Of a stretch of 64,000 nt of DNA, positions 40,138 through 48,535 are shown one piece after another (within the stretch, counting starts at the first letter, position 1; each line of letters starts with the position of its first letter). This DNA is from Bryobacteraceae bacterium. Lineage in GTDB: Bacteria > Acidobacteriota > Terriglobia > Bryobacterales > Bryobacteraceae. Below the pieces are notes generated by a model. It was not told where the DNA came from, searched no databases, and was given only the letters and a program-made list of their open reading frames with translations. A program made the translations under genes and the position numbers. The stretch lies in assembly GCA_029975915.1 (NCBI GenBank), contig JARKOC010000371.1:1-64000 (forward strand), given 5' to 3'.

Positions 40138-41295
40138 CTAAGCCTTCAGCGGCGGCAGCCCCAGGATGCGGGCCGCGTTGTCGTAGTAGACCTTCTTCAG
40201 AATCGCGTCCGGTAGACCGATCCCGTAGATCCGCCAGCGGCCCTGCGGGGGCACGGGCGCCGGCGCGTAGTCGAAGTACTCATCCTCGGTCTCCAGGAAA
40301 CGGTAGTAGATCTTGTAGAGCTCATCGCCGAAGATCTGCTGTGGAGTTGAGTATCCCTTCGGAACTGCGTCAGTGCCGAACATGATGCGGTCCTGGTACC
40401 TCTCGAAGAACTTGCGCGAGGTGCGCGGTTGGCGGCCCAGTTCGCCGATGCGGGCGGCGAGTTCGACGTGCATGTTCGGGAAGCGGTCGAGCGAACGTGA
40501 GACATGGCCGAGATTCTCGGCGAAGTGGCCCACGTGAAGAGCGATGAACTGCGTCTTCGGGTGTCGAGCGAAGACCCGGTCGCGCGCTTCAAGCAGTTCC
40601 TCGTTCGATGGGAAGTCCTTTCCGTGGAACGACCAGTCGGGGTGGTTGTTCAATTCCTCAAATCGTTCGTTGTACTTGTCGGTCGGGGTGAAAAAGGCGG
40701 CCGGATCTGAGACGTGGATGGCCACAGGGATCTTCAGCGCGGCGCAGGCTTCCCACATCGGGTCGAAACGCGGATCATCCACCTTGATCAGCTTGCCGTT
40801 CGAGTCGCGGACAACCAGACCCAGGTTTTTGAGAACCTTCACCCCCTTCGCCCCGGCTTTGTGCGCCGCAACGATCGCGTCAGCCTGCATCTTTGCGTAG
40901 CCGGGTTCGTTCATCCGGCGGTAGTAGGGCTGGGTGAATGTGATAAACCGGCCCGGATAGGCGCGGTCAAGCGCATCAACGAAGGGTCTCACCCCCTCGC
41001 CCGCTCCGCCGGTGACGTTCACCAGGATGCGTATGCCTCGCCTGTCCATTACCTGAAGGAGTTCGGCGGGCGGAGTCGGGAAGGTAACTCGATCGGTTCC
41101 CTCCCGTGCAAAGGTCAAGTGGGTGTGAACGTCGATTACCGGAAACCGCGGCTTCTCGACGATGTGCTCGTCCACCACCAGCATGCTCTTGGGCTGAAAA
41201 TCGTTGATGTCGAGAGGAGGAGCCTTCCGTTCCTGCGCCATCGCCAGAGGGGCTGCGCCCAGTCCTGCGATCAATCCACGCCGTGTCGTCTTCAT
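40138..41295 (-). CDS. Amidohydrolase_2 family metal-dependent hydrolase, exported
   Basis: A 385-residue TIM-barrel hydrolase with a Tat-like leader (MKTTRRGLIAGLGAAPLAMA). FPVIDVHTHLTF supplies the first metal HxH, KGVKVLKNLG the strand after it, VAIHVSDP a further His and MFGTDAVPKG the catalytic Asp, as in the PF04909 family of hydrolases and decarboxylases. It could act on lactones or aromatic acids. It ends 19 bases before the GH95-like gene on the same strand, so the two may be co-expressed. Confidence 0.82.
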   Translation of the reverse strand: MKTTRRGLIAGLGAAPLAMAQERKAPPLDINDFQPKSMLVVDEHIVEKPRFPVIDVHTHLTFAREGTDRVTFPTPPAELLQVMDRRGIRILVNVTGGAGEGVRPFVDALDRAYPGRFITFTQPYYRRMNEPGYAKMQADAIVAAHKAGAKGVKVLKNLGLVVRDSNGKLIKVDDPRFDPMWEACAALKIPVAIHVSDPAAFFTPTDKYNERFEELNNHPDWSFHGKDFPSNEELLEARDRVFARHPKTQFIALHVGHFAENLGHVSRSLDRFPNMHVELAARIGELGRQPRTSRKFFERYQDRIMFGTDAVPKGYSTPQQIFGDELYKIYYRFLETEDEYFDYAPAPVPPQGRWRIYGIGLPDAILKKVYYDNAARILGLPPLKA

Positions 41296-41425
41296 GTCGA
41301 TTCATGTTATCCGAGTCGCGCGTGTTATTGGTCCCTTTCTTCTAGAGGCGGGCGGTGGCTGGCAGTTGGCGTCCCGCTGGCCTAAAGTCGGTCCTGCTGT
41401 TGGAGTGACCGGACCGGAGGGAATC

Positions 41426-41950
41426 ATGAACTGGACAGAACTGCTCAAAACGGAGACCGAGACGGCTTTCACAACAACGCTCGCTCTGCTCGATCAAGTC
41501 GATTACGGCCGGCTGGACTGGAAACCGCCCACCGGCAACAATTGGCTGATAACGGGACAATTGCTGAAATATATTGGCGACGGTTGCGGCGCTGCGTGCC
41601 GGGCGTTTCTGACCGGCGATTGGGGGCTCCCGGGAGGTGTGAAGATCAAGGAGTTCAAGCCTGAGGAAATGCTGCCTCCAGCGGAGAAACTGCCCACGAC
41701 AGGAAGTGTGGACGAAGTCAGAAAGCTACTGGTTGAGGACAAAACACTGACAATCCACATGATCGATCAAGCGGGCGAAGAGGTGCCAGCTAACCGCGAA
41801 CTCGCAACGCCATGGACTCCGGGCGTGGTTAGAGTCCTCGGATGGCATTACCTTCAGATGATCCAGCACCTGGACCGTCACAAGGGACAGCTCTTCTACT
41901 ACTTGAAGCTGCAGGGCCAGCCAGTCAACACCGGCGACCTCTGGGGATGA
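41426..41950 (+). CDS. DinB/YfiT-like family protein
   Basis: A 174-residue four-helix bundle protein. The His pattern LGWHYLQMIQHLDRHKGQLFYYLKLQG at the C-terminal side is the typical DinB metal site (HxxxH). The usual early His is weak here, so activity is uncertain. Relatives are thiol-dependent or stress-induced enzymes, often unassigned. GGAGGG at 41415-41420 fits the ATG at 41426; the frame is open upstream but begins antisense to the amidohydrolase gene. Confidence 0.8.
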   Translation: MNWTELLKTETETAFTTTLALLDQVDYGRLDWKPPTGNNWLITGQLLKYIGDGCGAACRAFLTGDWGLPGGVKIKEFKPEEMLPPAEKLPTTGSVDEVRKLLVEDKTLTIHMIDQAGEEVPANRELATPWTPGVVRVLGWHYLQMIQHLDRHKGQLFYYLKLQGQPVNTGDLWG

Positions 41951-42117
41951 CAACTCGGGTTCACCTGTGAGAGGGAGCGACGCCGCGGTTGTCGGCGGTT
42001 CATTCGCTGGGACAGCACAGTCCGTTGGAGAGGTCTGTGCTGCCAGACGCGTGCAACGAAAGGGGCGCTGATGGCAGGCTTCTCATTCTCTACAATGGAA
42101 TTCAGGAGCTTCACAGG

Positions 42118-42504
42118 ATGAGTGTTTCCGAAACGATCAAAACCAACCTGGCCTACGGTAAAGAACTGGTAGAGTCAGGCATTGAAGGCGCCAATGAGGC
42201 GCGGAAGGCGGCTTTTGAATCGCCAGCGACCACCGACATGGTGACGGCGGCCGCGCAGGAATCGTGGCAGGCTGCGGCGATCGGCGCCATGGTCGGAGCG
42301 ATCTTCGGCGTGCTGGCTGACGACCGTAAGCCCGTCCGGGGTGTGATCGCCGGAGGACTTCTGGGCGCAGCCGCGGGATTCGCGGGCAGTTTCGCTTGGA
42401 AGACCCGGCCTCTCACGTCTGAAATGGCTCGCGAGGCGGGCAAACGTATCGGGGCTGTGCGAGACGAACACTGGCTGGCCTCCAATCCTGTGAATTACGG
42501 TTAA
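42118..42504 (+). CDS. Small membrane-associated glycine-zipper-like protein
   Basis: A 128-residue protein with a soluble helical N-terminus (about 1-45) and a central Ala/Gly-rich hydrophobic stretch (AAAIGAMVGAIFGVLA, then VIAGGLLGAAAGFAGSFAW) that looks like two glycine-zipper membrane helices. The C-terminus is short and charged. CAGGAG lies upstream of the ATG at 42118. No family is recognised. It follows the DinB gene on the same strand after 167 bases. Confidence 0.65.
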   Translation: MSVSETIKTNLAYGKELVESGIEGANEARKAAFESPATTDMVTAAAQESWQAAAIGAMVGAIFGVLADDRKPVRGVIAGGLLGAAAGFAGSFAWKTRPLTSEMAREAGKRIGAVRDEHWLASNPVNYG

Positions 42505-42898
42505 TCAGAACTCCGGGATCACATGCCCTGTTTCCCGCCATCCGCCCGGCCGGACGTGCCGAATCGACACGAGGGCATACAGCGGTTCTCTTGATTCCAG
42601 CTTTCGGTTTGGCACATTACAGGCGGATTCGATTCCAGATACCGATTTTGCGGCTGCGAAGGAACCGGTTCGGCGCCCGCACCACGCACATCTGACATTA
42701 ATCCCAGCCGATCTCTACCATTTAGAGCGGCACGCCGGGTTCCTTCATGAATCCCGACTATCTGGCGGTAGAGGTGTAGATCCTGGCCCCCAACACCACA
42801 CGTCCGGTTTTACACTGTCCAGACAATCATGAAAGATTGTTGAGGTACTAATTAAAAAAACCATTGCCCCTGTAGAAGGACCCTGATACGTTGTAGAC
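42505..42898. other. 394-bp intergenic region, no gene seen
   Basis: No convincing ORF, tRNA or repeat array is visible. The right end is AT-richer, with a run of seven A at 42854-42860, and holds the promoter-like motif at 42877-42893. GATTCCAG is repeated twice around 42593-42640 without clear meaning. Confidence 0.6.
42877..42893 (+). promoter_or_regulatory. Promoter-like motif AGGACCCTGATACGTTG (copy 2)
   Basis: This motif matches 16 of 17 bases with 17318-17334. It ends 5 bases before the zinc-knuckle ATG at 42899. If TGATAC is a -10 box the transcript would be nearly leaderless, which agrees with the lack of a Shine-Dalgarno sequence. Confidence 0.35.
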
Positions 42899-43159
42899 AT
42901 GCCTGATGTTAGCGCTACACTCGAAAAGTTGAAGAAGCTGGACGCCGAGAGAAAGACCCTGCTCGAAGCTACCAAAAACGGGATCCTTGAAACTATCCAA
43001 GTTCAGCTTTCCTCACTGAGGGAACTCGGCTTTGATTATGAGCTGGTTGAATCCGGTGGGCGAGGCGGATCCAGCAGGCGGGAGAGAAAGCCCGGAGGGC
43101 GGGTTTGTTCGGTTTGCCACAAACCAGGGCACAATAGCAGAACTTGCCCGGAAAAGTAG
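42899..43159 (+). CDS. Small coiled-coil protein with C-terminal CCHC zinc knuckle
   Basis: An 86-residue protein. Residues 4-45 form a charged helix (LEKLKKLDAERKTLLEATK), residues 52-67 are Gly/Arg/Ser-rich and residues 70-83 form a retroviral-type zinc knuckle: Cys70-x2-Cys73-x4-His78-x4-Cys83 (CSVCHKPGHNSRTC). CCHC knuckles bind single-stranded nucleic acids in eukaryotes and retroviruses and are rare in bacteria. A short coiled coil plus a basic tail recalls a nucleoid-associated or RNA-binding protein, but no family could be assigned. It is a monocistron preceded by the shared motif at 42877. Confidence 0.7.
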   Translation: MPDVSATLEKLKKLDAERKTLLEATKNGILETIQVQLSSLRELGFDYELVESGGRGGSSRRERKPGGRVCSVCHKPGHNSRTCPEK

Positions 43160-43260
43160 GCCCTTGCAGGGCTGGTGGATGCTTGCCAGCAGGGTTGAAT
43201 CTTTTGCCGACGATTTATTAGCACTCGATAATATAAGTGCGTCAGGCGAAGATTGACGAA

Positions 43261-43536
43261 TTAGCGTGAGCGCATCTGGCGGAAAGCTTTTGTGGCAAGG
43301 AGAATCGAGCCCAATAGCAAGCCGAGTTTGGCATAGAACTTTGGGTCTGAAGGATTTACCAGGTCTTTCAGCGACCAATCGGGGTTCTTCTCAGGCTGCC
43401 GTGGCGGTGGTGACTCGGTGCTGGCCGACGGTGGATCGAGATTTGAAGGGGAGAGTTCTTCGTTCGGGTGTTGGCCGACGAGCGTTAGAGCCCCTGCCAA
43501 CACCAAAGAGCAAACGATCCTGACAAATAGCTTCAA
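43261..43536 (-). CDS. Small exported/membrane protein, unknown
   Basis: A 91-residue protein with an N-terminal signal (IVCSLVLAGALTLVG), a Pro/Ser-rich middle (about 30-52) and a second hydrophobic helix near the C-terminus (YAKLGLLLGSILLATKAF) followed by a basic tail. No family is recognised. It lies between the zinc-knuckle gene (convergent) and a larger exported protein gene upstream on the same strand. Confidence 0.5.
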   Translation of the reverse strand: MKLFVRIVCSLVLAGALTLVGQHPNEELSPSNLDPPSASTESPPPRQPEKNPDWSLKDLVNPSDPKFYAKLGLLLGSILLATKAFRQMRSR

Positions 43537-43576
43537 ATCCCTATCCTACATCAACCCACTTCCCGCCTCATCCGCC

Positions 43577-44959
43577 TCAAGTGTACATGAACTCAGCCGT
43601 TGCGGTGCAATTGGCGCTTGGGGTGAGACGCACCCAATGCGCCGTGAAGCCGGGCGGGAACTCATGGTGGACATATCGGCCGCCAGGCAACGTTTCATAG
43701 GCTTCCCACGAACCATTGCCGAGAAAATCGACCTCCACTTTGACCTGGCCCCCGGTCGTGGACAGGTGCAACATCTTCTTGTCATAGCCGGTCATCAGGA
43801 ATGGTTCGCTTGGTTGTCCACCTTGGACTTGGCTCTTGCGCCACGGGCCGCCCCACCCCTGCGGCTTTCCCCATCCCCAAAGATCATCTGTCTTTCCGAA
43901 CCAGATGCCGGACTGCGGTTGACCGGCGGCCGGATTATTGTCCCTGTTCGGCGTTGTCTGATTTCCACCTAACGCAAGCAAACCGCGGAAGGCGCAGTAA
44001 TCTGGGATGATCCTCAAATGCTGGCAAACCGGCTTCAGCCCCCAAATCCGGCCTTCAAATGCCATCGGCTGCAGCTCAAAGAACGATCCTTGAATGTCTA
44101 CCATGAAGTGTTCCGTTTCGACTTCGCGGATTCTCATCCATTCGGTTTGCCAAGCATGGGCGAATGCGTGGCTCGCCTTCGGCAGCCTGTATTTTTGCCA
44201 CTGGCCTTTCACAAGCGCCCAGAAAAGCACCGAACTCTCGTCCCACCCGGTGCAAAAGATGACTTCGTGCATATCCATCCGCCCCGCACAATCCACGTGG
44301 GGCTTGCCGCTCAGCTTCTTCCAACTGTCTTTGCCTTCCCACGCATACAACCCGGCATCATTCTCGCCAAATTCATAAAACCCGTTGTTGGCCACCACAA
44401 CCAGGCCCTGTCCGGTAAAAGCACCCTTGAAGTGAGGCCGCTTGGCCAACTGAACTTCCTTGATCAAATCGAACAGCAACCGCGGCTTTAGATCATTGAC
44501 GTCCATCTCGAATAACAGGCCTTCCATTGTTTGGAAGTAGACTCGATTAGCGGGATCCACCAGATGCCGCATGGTCGCTGTGAGCCGGTGGTTTTCGAAT
44601 TCTCTGATGAACTTCCAGTTGCCCTTTGCGTCAATCGCGTACGGGCCGATGAGACAGGTGCTCGACTCCCGATGGATCAGCCTGTTGGCATGGGTCCCAT
44701 TGTGGGTATGAACAAGCTGCGGATTCAACTGGTCATCAATCGCGTAGAGACCAAGTCCGGTTCCTGTCGGTTTCATGTGCGAGTTGTAGGTCACAGCCCA
44801 GAGAACGTCCGCCCAAGGCATCAGCGCACCCACACCGCACTCCGACCTCGGCGGCCCCGTCTCCGCCTTGAGACCGACGTTAGGCAAACCCGGCGTGCGC
44901 GACTGCGCCAACGCGGGAGAGGCACTCAGAAGCGAGAGGAGCGAGCGGCGTGTCAGCAT
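43577..44959 (-). CDS. Exported beta-rich protein, unknown (planctomycete/acidobacterial type)
   Basis: A 460-residue protein with a Tat-like leader (MLTRRSLLSLLSASPALAQ). The body shows propeller-like strands (YSIDDQL-type turns such as LGLYAIDDQLN, GLYAWEGKDSW, VLFWALVKGQWQKY) and a C-terminal beta-sandwich (WEAYETLPGGRYVHHEFPPGF...WVRLTPSANCTATAEF) like a carbohydrate-binding module. No catalytic residues can be assigned. It lies 28 bases downstream of the BNR protein gene on the same strand and is probably co-expressed. Confidence 0.65.
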   Translation of the reverse strand: MLTRRSLLSLLSASPALAQSRTPGLPNVGLKAETGPPRSECGVGALMPWADVLWAVTYNSHMKPTGTGLGLYAIDDQLNPQLVHTHNGTHANRLIHRESSTCLIGPYAIDAKGNWKFIREFENHRLTATMRHLVDPANRVYFQTMEGLLFEMDVNDLKPRLLFDLIKEVQLAKRPHFKGAFTGQGLVVVANNGFYEFGENDAGLYAWEGKDSWKKLSGKPHVDCAGRMDMHEVIFCTGWDESSVLFWALVKGQWQKYRLPKASHAFAHAWQTEWMRIREVETEHFMVDIQGSFFELQPMAFEGRIWGLKPVCQHLRIIPDYCAFRGLLALGGNQTTPNRDNNPAAGQPQSGIWFGKTDDLWGWGKPQGWGGPWRKSQVQGGQPSEPFLMTGYDKKMLHLSTTGGQVKVEVDFLGNGSWEAYETLPGGRYVHHEFPPGFTAHWVRLTPSANCTATAEFMYT

Positions 44960-44987
44960 ACCGCCGCTATCATACAGGAACGCCGGT

Positions 44988-46100
44988 TCAGCGTTTCACG
45001 CCCTCCTTGGCCTTTGCGTCCAATTCTTGGAGTTTCAGCCTCACGCTAACGATATAAGGTTGCTCGCCAGCCGTCCAGTGGCCGTAGGTGGTCGTCACCA
45101 GCGTCCCGTCGGGCAGTTTTTCAAGCCCTGGGTAGCAGCAATCGTCGCCTTTGGTGTTGTCCATCAGCCGGACACGGTACTGCCCCTCGCGCCCTTGAAC
45201 AATATCCTCATAGCGGCCCACCCAGGCCACCCAGTCGCCTTTAGTGGGGCTCTCAAGGGTCGTGTCACGAAAGGTGATGAACAACCTTCCATCAGGACCA
45301 TATACCCCCACATGGCGGTCACCTGTAAGTGCCCCGGGCAACTGCCGCGGTTCGGTCCACGTCGCTCCCTCGTCGTTGCTGAAGGCTACGAACGAGTTGA
45401 ATTTACGGCTGTTTTCGCGCATCAGCATGGCGAGTTGCCTGCCGTCGGGAGACCGGATGATACCCGGCTCGCACAGATGAGCCTGGGGATGGGAGGCGAT
45501 TTCGACGGGCTCTCCCCAGCTGCGGCCGTTGTCCATGGAAATCGTTTTGTACACGATGAATCTGCCGGCTTTCCCGGCGTTGCGGAAAAAACGGCCGTCG
45601 TCATGGAAAACGGCCATGAGCCTGCCGCCGGAAAGTTGAACGAGGGCGGACATGGCGACGATCCCGCCGAAGTCGCCGATCTTTTCAAGCGGCGACCAGG
45701 TCGAGCCGCCATCTGTTGACTCCGCCATCCGGATCGGGTATAGCCCGGAGAACAGAATCATCCTCCGCGGGTTGATCCAATGAATCGTTGGTGTCTCGAG
45801 TGAGGTTGCCCAATTTTCTGGAGTTGGCAGACGGGCAGACCAGGTCCTGCCCCCGTCCGTAGACCTTTTGTACAGGATTGGGCCCTTACCGTGGCCCTTC
45901 GGGTAGACGATGAGAATCGTTTTGCCGTCAGGAAGAAGCGCGGTCGTGGGGTGACCGAGATACTGGCCTGGCTCGCGGTCGACGACGACTTGACGGGCGG
46001 TCTCAGAGGATATGTCGATGATCGGAATCGAGTAGCCTTTCGGAGGTTGTGCCGCGATCGCAGCGGCTAACAGGAGCATTAGGGCAGCAAAGCGAATCAT
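44988..46100 (-). CDS. BNR/Asp-box sialidase-like exported protein
   Basis: A 370-residue six-bladed propeller protein with a signal peptide (MIRFAALMLLLAAAIAAQ). Four Asp-boxes (S-x-D-x-G-x-x-W) are visible: STDGGRTW, STDGGSTW, SMDNGRSW and SNDEGATW. These occur in GH33 sialidases and in related non-sialidase proteins. The Arg triad of true sialidases cannot be assigned with confidence, so other glycan hydrolases or binding proteins remain possible. It pairs with the downstream exported protein as a short operon. Confidence 0.82.
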   Translation of the reverse strand: MIRFAALMLLLAAAIAAQPPKGYSIPIIDISSETARQVVVDREPGQYLGHPTTALLPDGKTILIVYPKGHGKGPILYKRSTDGGRTWSARLPTPENWATSLETPTIHWINPRRMILFSGLYPIRMAESTDGGSTWSPLEKIGDFGGIVAMSALVQLSGGRLMAVFHDDGRFFRNAGKAGRFIVYKTISMDNGRSWGEPVEIASHPQAHLCEPGIIRSPDGRQLAMLMRENSRKFNSFVAFSNDEGATWTEPRQLPGALTGDRHVGVYGPDGRLFITFRDTTLESPTKGDWVAWVGRYEDIVQGREGQYRVRLMDNTKGDDCCYPGLEKLPDGTLVTTTYGHWTAGEQPYIVSVRLKLQELDAKAKEGVKR

Positions 46101-46152
46101 GCCTGGGATTGTAACAGCCTGGCCGCGTTACGATAGTGCCTAGGGAGCAAAC

Positions 46153-46623
46153 ATGAAGGGCAACGACAAGGTCATCCAAGAATTGAACGCCGCGCTCAGC
46201 AGCGAACTGATGGCGATCATGCAATATATGGTTCACGCCGAGATGCTGACCAACTGGGGCTATCAGCGTTACGGCGGCCTCATCAAAAAGCAGGCCATCG
46301 ACGAGATGAAACACGCTGAGGGGCTCATTGAGCGCATTCTCTACCTGGACGGCGTCCCGAACGTCCATATCAAGCTCGACCCCAAGATCGGCAATGACGT
46401 CAAAGCGCAGATCGAAAACGACTTGGCGGCCGAGGTAGAAGCTGTCACCCAATACAACAATGCGGCCCGGATCTGTGTCGAAGCCGGCGACAACGGCTCA
46501 CGCGAGATCTTCGAGCGGATGACCATCGACGAAGAACAGCACGTCGATTTTCTCGAAGCCCAACTTGACATGATCAAGCAGATGGGCCTGCAAAACTACC
46601 TCGCCCAGCAGATGAAGGGTTGA
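46153..46623 (+). CDS. bfr: Bacterioferritin (copy 2)
   Basis: A 156-residue second bacterioferritin. It keeps Met52 (AIDEMKHAEG) for heme, Glu18, Glu51, His54 and the DEEQHVDFLE stretch of the ferroxidase site. It differs from copy 1 in about half of its residues, so it is not a recent duplicate. GGGAG precedes the ATG. It is divergent from the BNR protein gene. Two subunits may form a mixed 24-mer, as in some pseudomonads. Confidence 0.94.
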   Translation: MKGNDKVIQELNAALSSELMAIMQYMVHAEMLTNWGYQRYGGLIKKQAIDEMKHAEGLIERILYLDGVPNVHIKLDPKIGNDVKAQIENDLAAEVEAVTQYNNAARICVEAGDNGSREIFERMTIDEEQHVDFLEAQLDMIKQMGLQNYLAQQMKG

Positions 46624-46734
46624 TTTCCGCTCCTGGGGGCCTTGCGCTCGAGCCCAACCGTGAGCAGCCTCCGCGACTGGGCCGAGGAATCGGTCGAGAA
46701 AGCGATACAAAGAGTTTGATATCTTCTTGTATGA

Positions 46735-47250
46735 ATGAAGATTCCACGCGCCACGCTTCTTGCGCTGCTCGCTCTCGCCGCCCCGGCCGCCGTCGCTGAG
46801 GAGCATGCCGCCGAACATTATCACCGTCACCACTTTGCCGCGCTTCTGTCAGGCAGCCATTCCGGGGTAAAGAACGGGTTCACCATAGGCGGAGATTACG
46901 AATTCCGGTTCGCCCGACCGTTAGGCTTCACGGTGACTGGCGAGTACGTCGCCGGGGACTTTCGCGAAGATCTCGTTGCGTTCACGGCAACAGTGCATCC
47001 ATGGAAGGGGTTGAAACTACAGGCCGGACCGGGTTTTGACCACGAACTTCGCCGTCACGAAGCTGAGCACAGTGAAGAAGCGCAAGTTCACCACAAGGTG
47101 AATCGCGCTCTGTTCCGCGTTGGCGCAGGCTACGACTTTGAGCTGGGCAAGCACATGAGCATCGGCCCCGATTTCGCTTACGACATATTGAAAGGCGAAA
47201 GAGTGTTCGTCTATGGCATCACGATCGGGTTCGGCTTCGGCGAGCGCTAG
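46735..47250 (+). CDS. Small outer-membrane beta-barrel-like protein
   Basis: A 171-residue protein with a signal peptide (RATLLALLALAAPAAVAEE) and a His-rich N-terminus (EEHAAEHYHRHHF). The remaining sequence alternates hydrophobic and polar residues in short strands (GFTIGGDYEFRFA, GFTVTGEYVAGDF, RALFRVGAGYDFELG, VFVYGITIGFGFGE), typical of eight-stranded outer-membrane barrels. The His cluster could bind metal. It follows bacterioferritin copy 2 on the same strand. Confidence 0.68.
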   Translation: MKIPRATLLALLALAAPAAVAEEHAAEHYHRHHFAALLSGSHSGVKNGFTIGGDYEFRFARPLGFTVTGEYVAGDFREDLVAFTATVHPWKGLKLQAGPGFDHELRRHEAEHSEEAQVHHKVNRALFRVGAGYDFELGKHMSIGPDFAYDILKGERVFVYGITIGFGFGER

Positions 47251-47281
47251 ACCGCCTGTTTAAGGGATCACGCCGCCATCC

Positions 47282-47686
47282 TCATCGTTGCGCGTCCCGA
47301 AAAGCGGCGTCCACCGGCACACGGTAGCCGTTTGCCAGGCGGTTGGTTTGGTTGGCCAGCGCCGCCACGGCCAGCACCTCCCCGAGCATCTCTTCAGACA
47401 TGCCTTTTCCCCGGGCTGACGCGGTGTGCGAGTAACTGCAATACTCGCAGTTGTTTGTCGCACTCACGGCAATGTAGATCAGTTCCTTGACCAGCGGATC
47501 GAGCGTTCCAGGGGCCATCACCTCCTTCACTTCGGCCCAGACGCGTTTGAGCGTCGGCGGGTGGTTTGCCAGGGCCATCCAGAAATTGTTCACACGGTCG
47601 ACGCCCCGGGTCTTCATAATGTCATTAAAGACCTGGCGTACCTCGTCCGATGCGGTACTGTAGTCGATTAGCGGTGAGATAGACAT
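47282..47686 (-). CDS. AhpD-like carboxymuconolactone decarboxylase family protein
   Basis: A 134-residue helical protein. The redox motif is NNCEYCSYSH with Cys80, Cys83 and His87, as in AhpD, which transfers electrons for peroxide reduction. It could instead act as a decarboxylase-like protein, since the family is mixed. The ATG at 47686 is preferred because the residues before it do not match the family. It is divergent from the methyltransferase gene with only 30 bases between. Confidence 0.85.
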   Translation of the reverse strand: MSISPLIDYSTASDEVRQVFNDIMKTRGVDRVNNFWMALANHPPTLKRVWAEVKEVMAPGTLDPLVKELIYIAVSATNNCEYCSYSHTASARGKGMSEEMLGEVLAVAALANQTNRLANGYRVPVDAAFRDAQR

Positions 47687-47716
47687 GAGTCCTATCTTCA
47701 CCCAAGGCAGGACTGC

Positions 47717-48508
47717 GTGTTGAACCCGTTTGAAACTCCGAGCATGGCATTGGGTTACGCAAAGGCCCGTCCGCCAGTACATGCCCACGTTATCGGCCTC
47801 GTCCGGGACAAACTCGGAGAGCGCCTGAAGGTGAGGCGGGCGCTTGACATTGGCTGCGGGGCGGGCCTGTCGACAAGACCTCTGCTGGACTTAGCACCTT
47901 TCTGCCTTGGCATTGAGCCCGCTGATGCGATGCTGAAATGCGCTGGAGACATCGCTCCCGGCGCTTACTTCGCGGCCGGCGCAGCCGAAGCGCTTCCCAT
48001 CAAGGACCACTCAATCGACTTGCTGGCGGCTGCAGGCTCGCTGAACTACGTCAAGTTGGACTTGTTTTTCCCCGAGGCTGCGCGCGTGCTCGCTCCCGGG
48101 GGCATACTTCTTGTGTACGATTTCTCCGCAGGCCGAAGTTTCAGATCGAACGAGGATCTCGACCACTGGTTCGGCCACTTCCGAGCCCGTTACCCGGTTC
48201 CGCCGGGAGAGGCCGTGAAACTGTCGCCCGAAATCTTGGAGCGGATCAGTACCGGTTTTCGCTTGTCAGACCACTCCTACTTCGAGACCGGGATTCGCAT
48301 GAGCGCGGAGGCATATGCCGCATACATGATGACGGAGACCAACGTGGCCAAGGCGGTCCGTGACGGCAAGCCCGAACTTGAGATCAAGGAATGGCTCATC
48401 CAAACGCTGGTTCCTGTCTTCAAAGCCCCGGAGCGTGAAATCGTATTCCGGGGCTACTGGGCGTGTCTTGAGCCGTCCGTGGTCACCAGCCGAAGACATT
48501 TTCAATAG
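47717..48508 (+). CDS. Class I SAM-dependent methyltransferase
   Basis: A 263-residue methyltransferase. ALDIGCGAGLSTRPLL is motif I near residue 43, GIEPADAML motif II and AGAAEALPIKDHSIDLLAAAGSLNYV the acidic loop, followed by VLAPGGILLVYDFS. The substrate is unknown. The start is GTG at 47717 (an in-frame TTG follows at once). The divergent arrangement with the AhpD-like gene leaves a very short shared promoter region. Confidence 0.85.
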   Translation: MLNPFETPSMALGYAKARPPVHAHVIGLVRDKLGERLKVRRALDIGCGAGLSTRPLLDLAPFCLGIEPADAMLKCAGDIAPGAYFAAGAAEALPIKDHSIDLLAAAGSLNYVKLDLFFPEAARVLAPGGILLVYDFSAGRSFRSNEDLDHWFGHFRARYPVPPGEAVKLSPEILERISTGFRLSDHSYFETGIRMSAEAYAAYMMTETNVAKAVRDGKPELEIKEWLIQTLVPVFKAPEREIVFRGYWACLEPSVVTSRRHFQ

Positions 48509-48535
48509 CGGCTGGCTCCAGGAGCGGGGCTGCGT

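Noticed and set aside
42593..42640. Repeated GATTCCAG as a possible tRNA T-arm or CRISPR-like repeat
   Set aside because: No GTTC-type T-loop or cloverleaf can be built around it, and there is no regular spacing.
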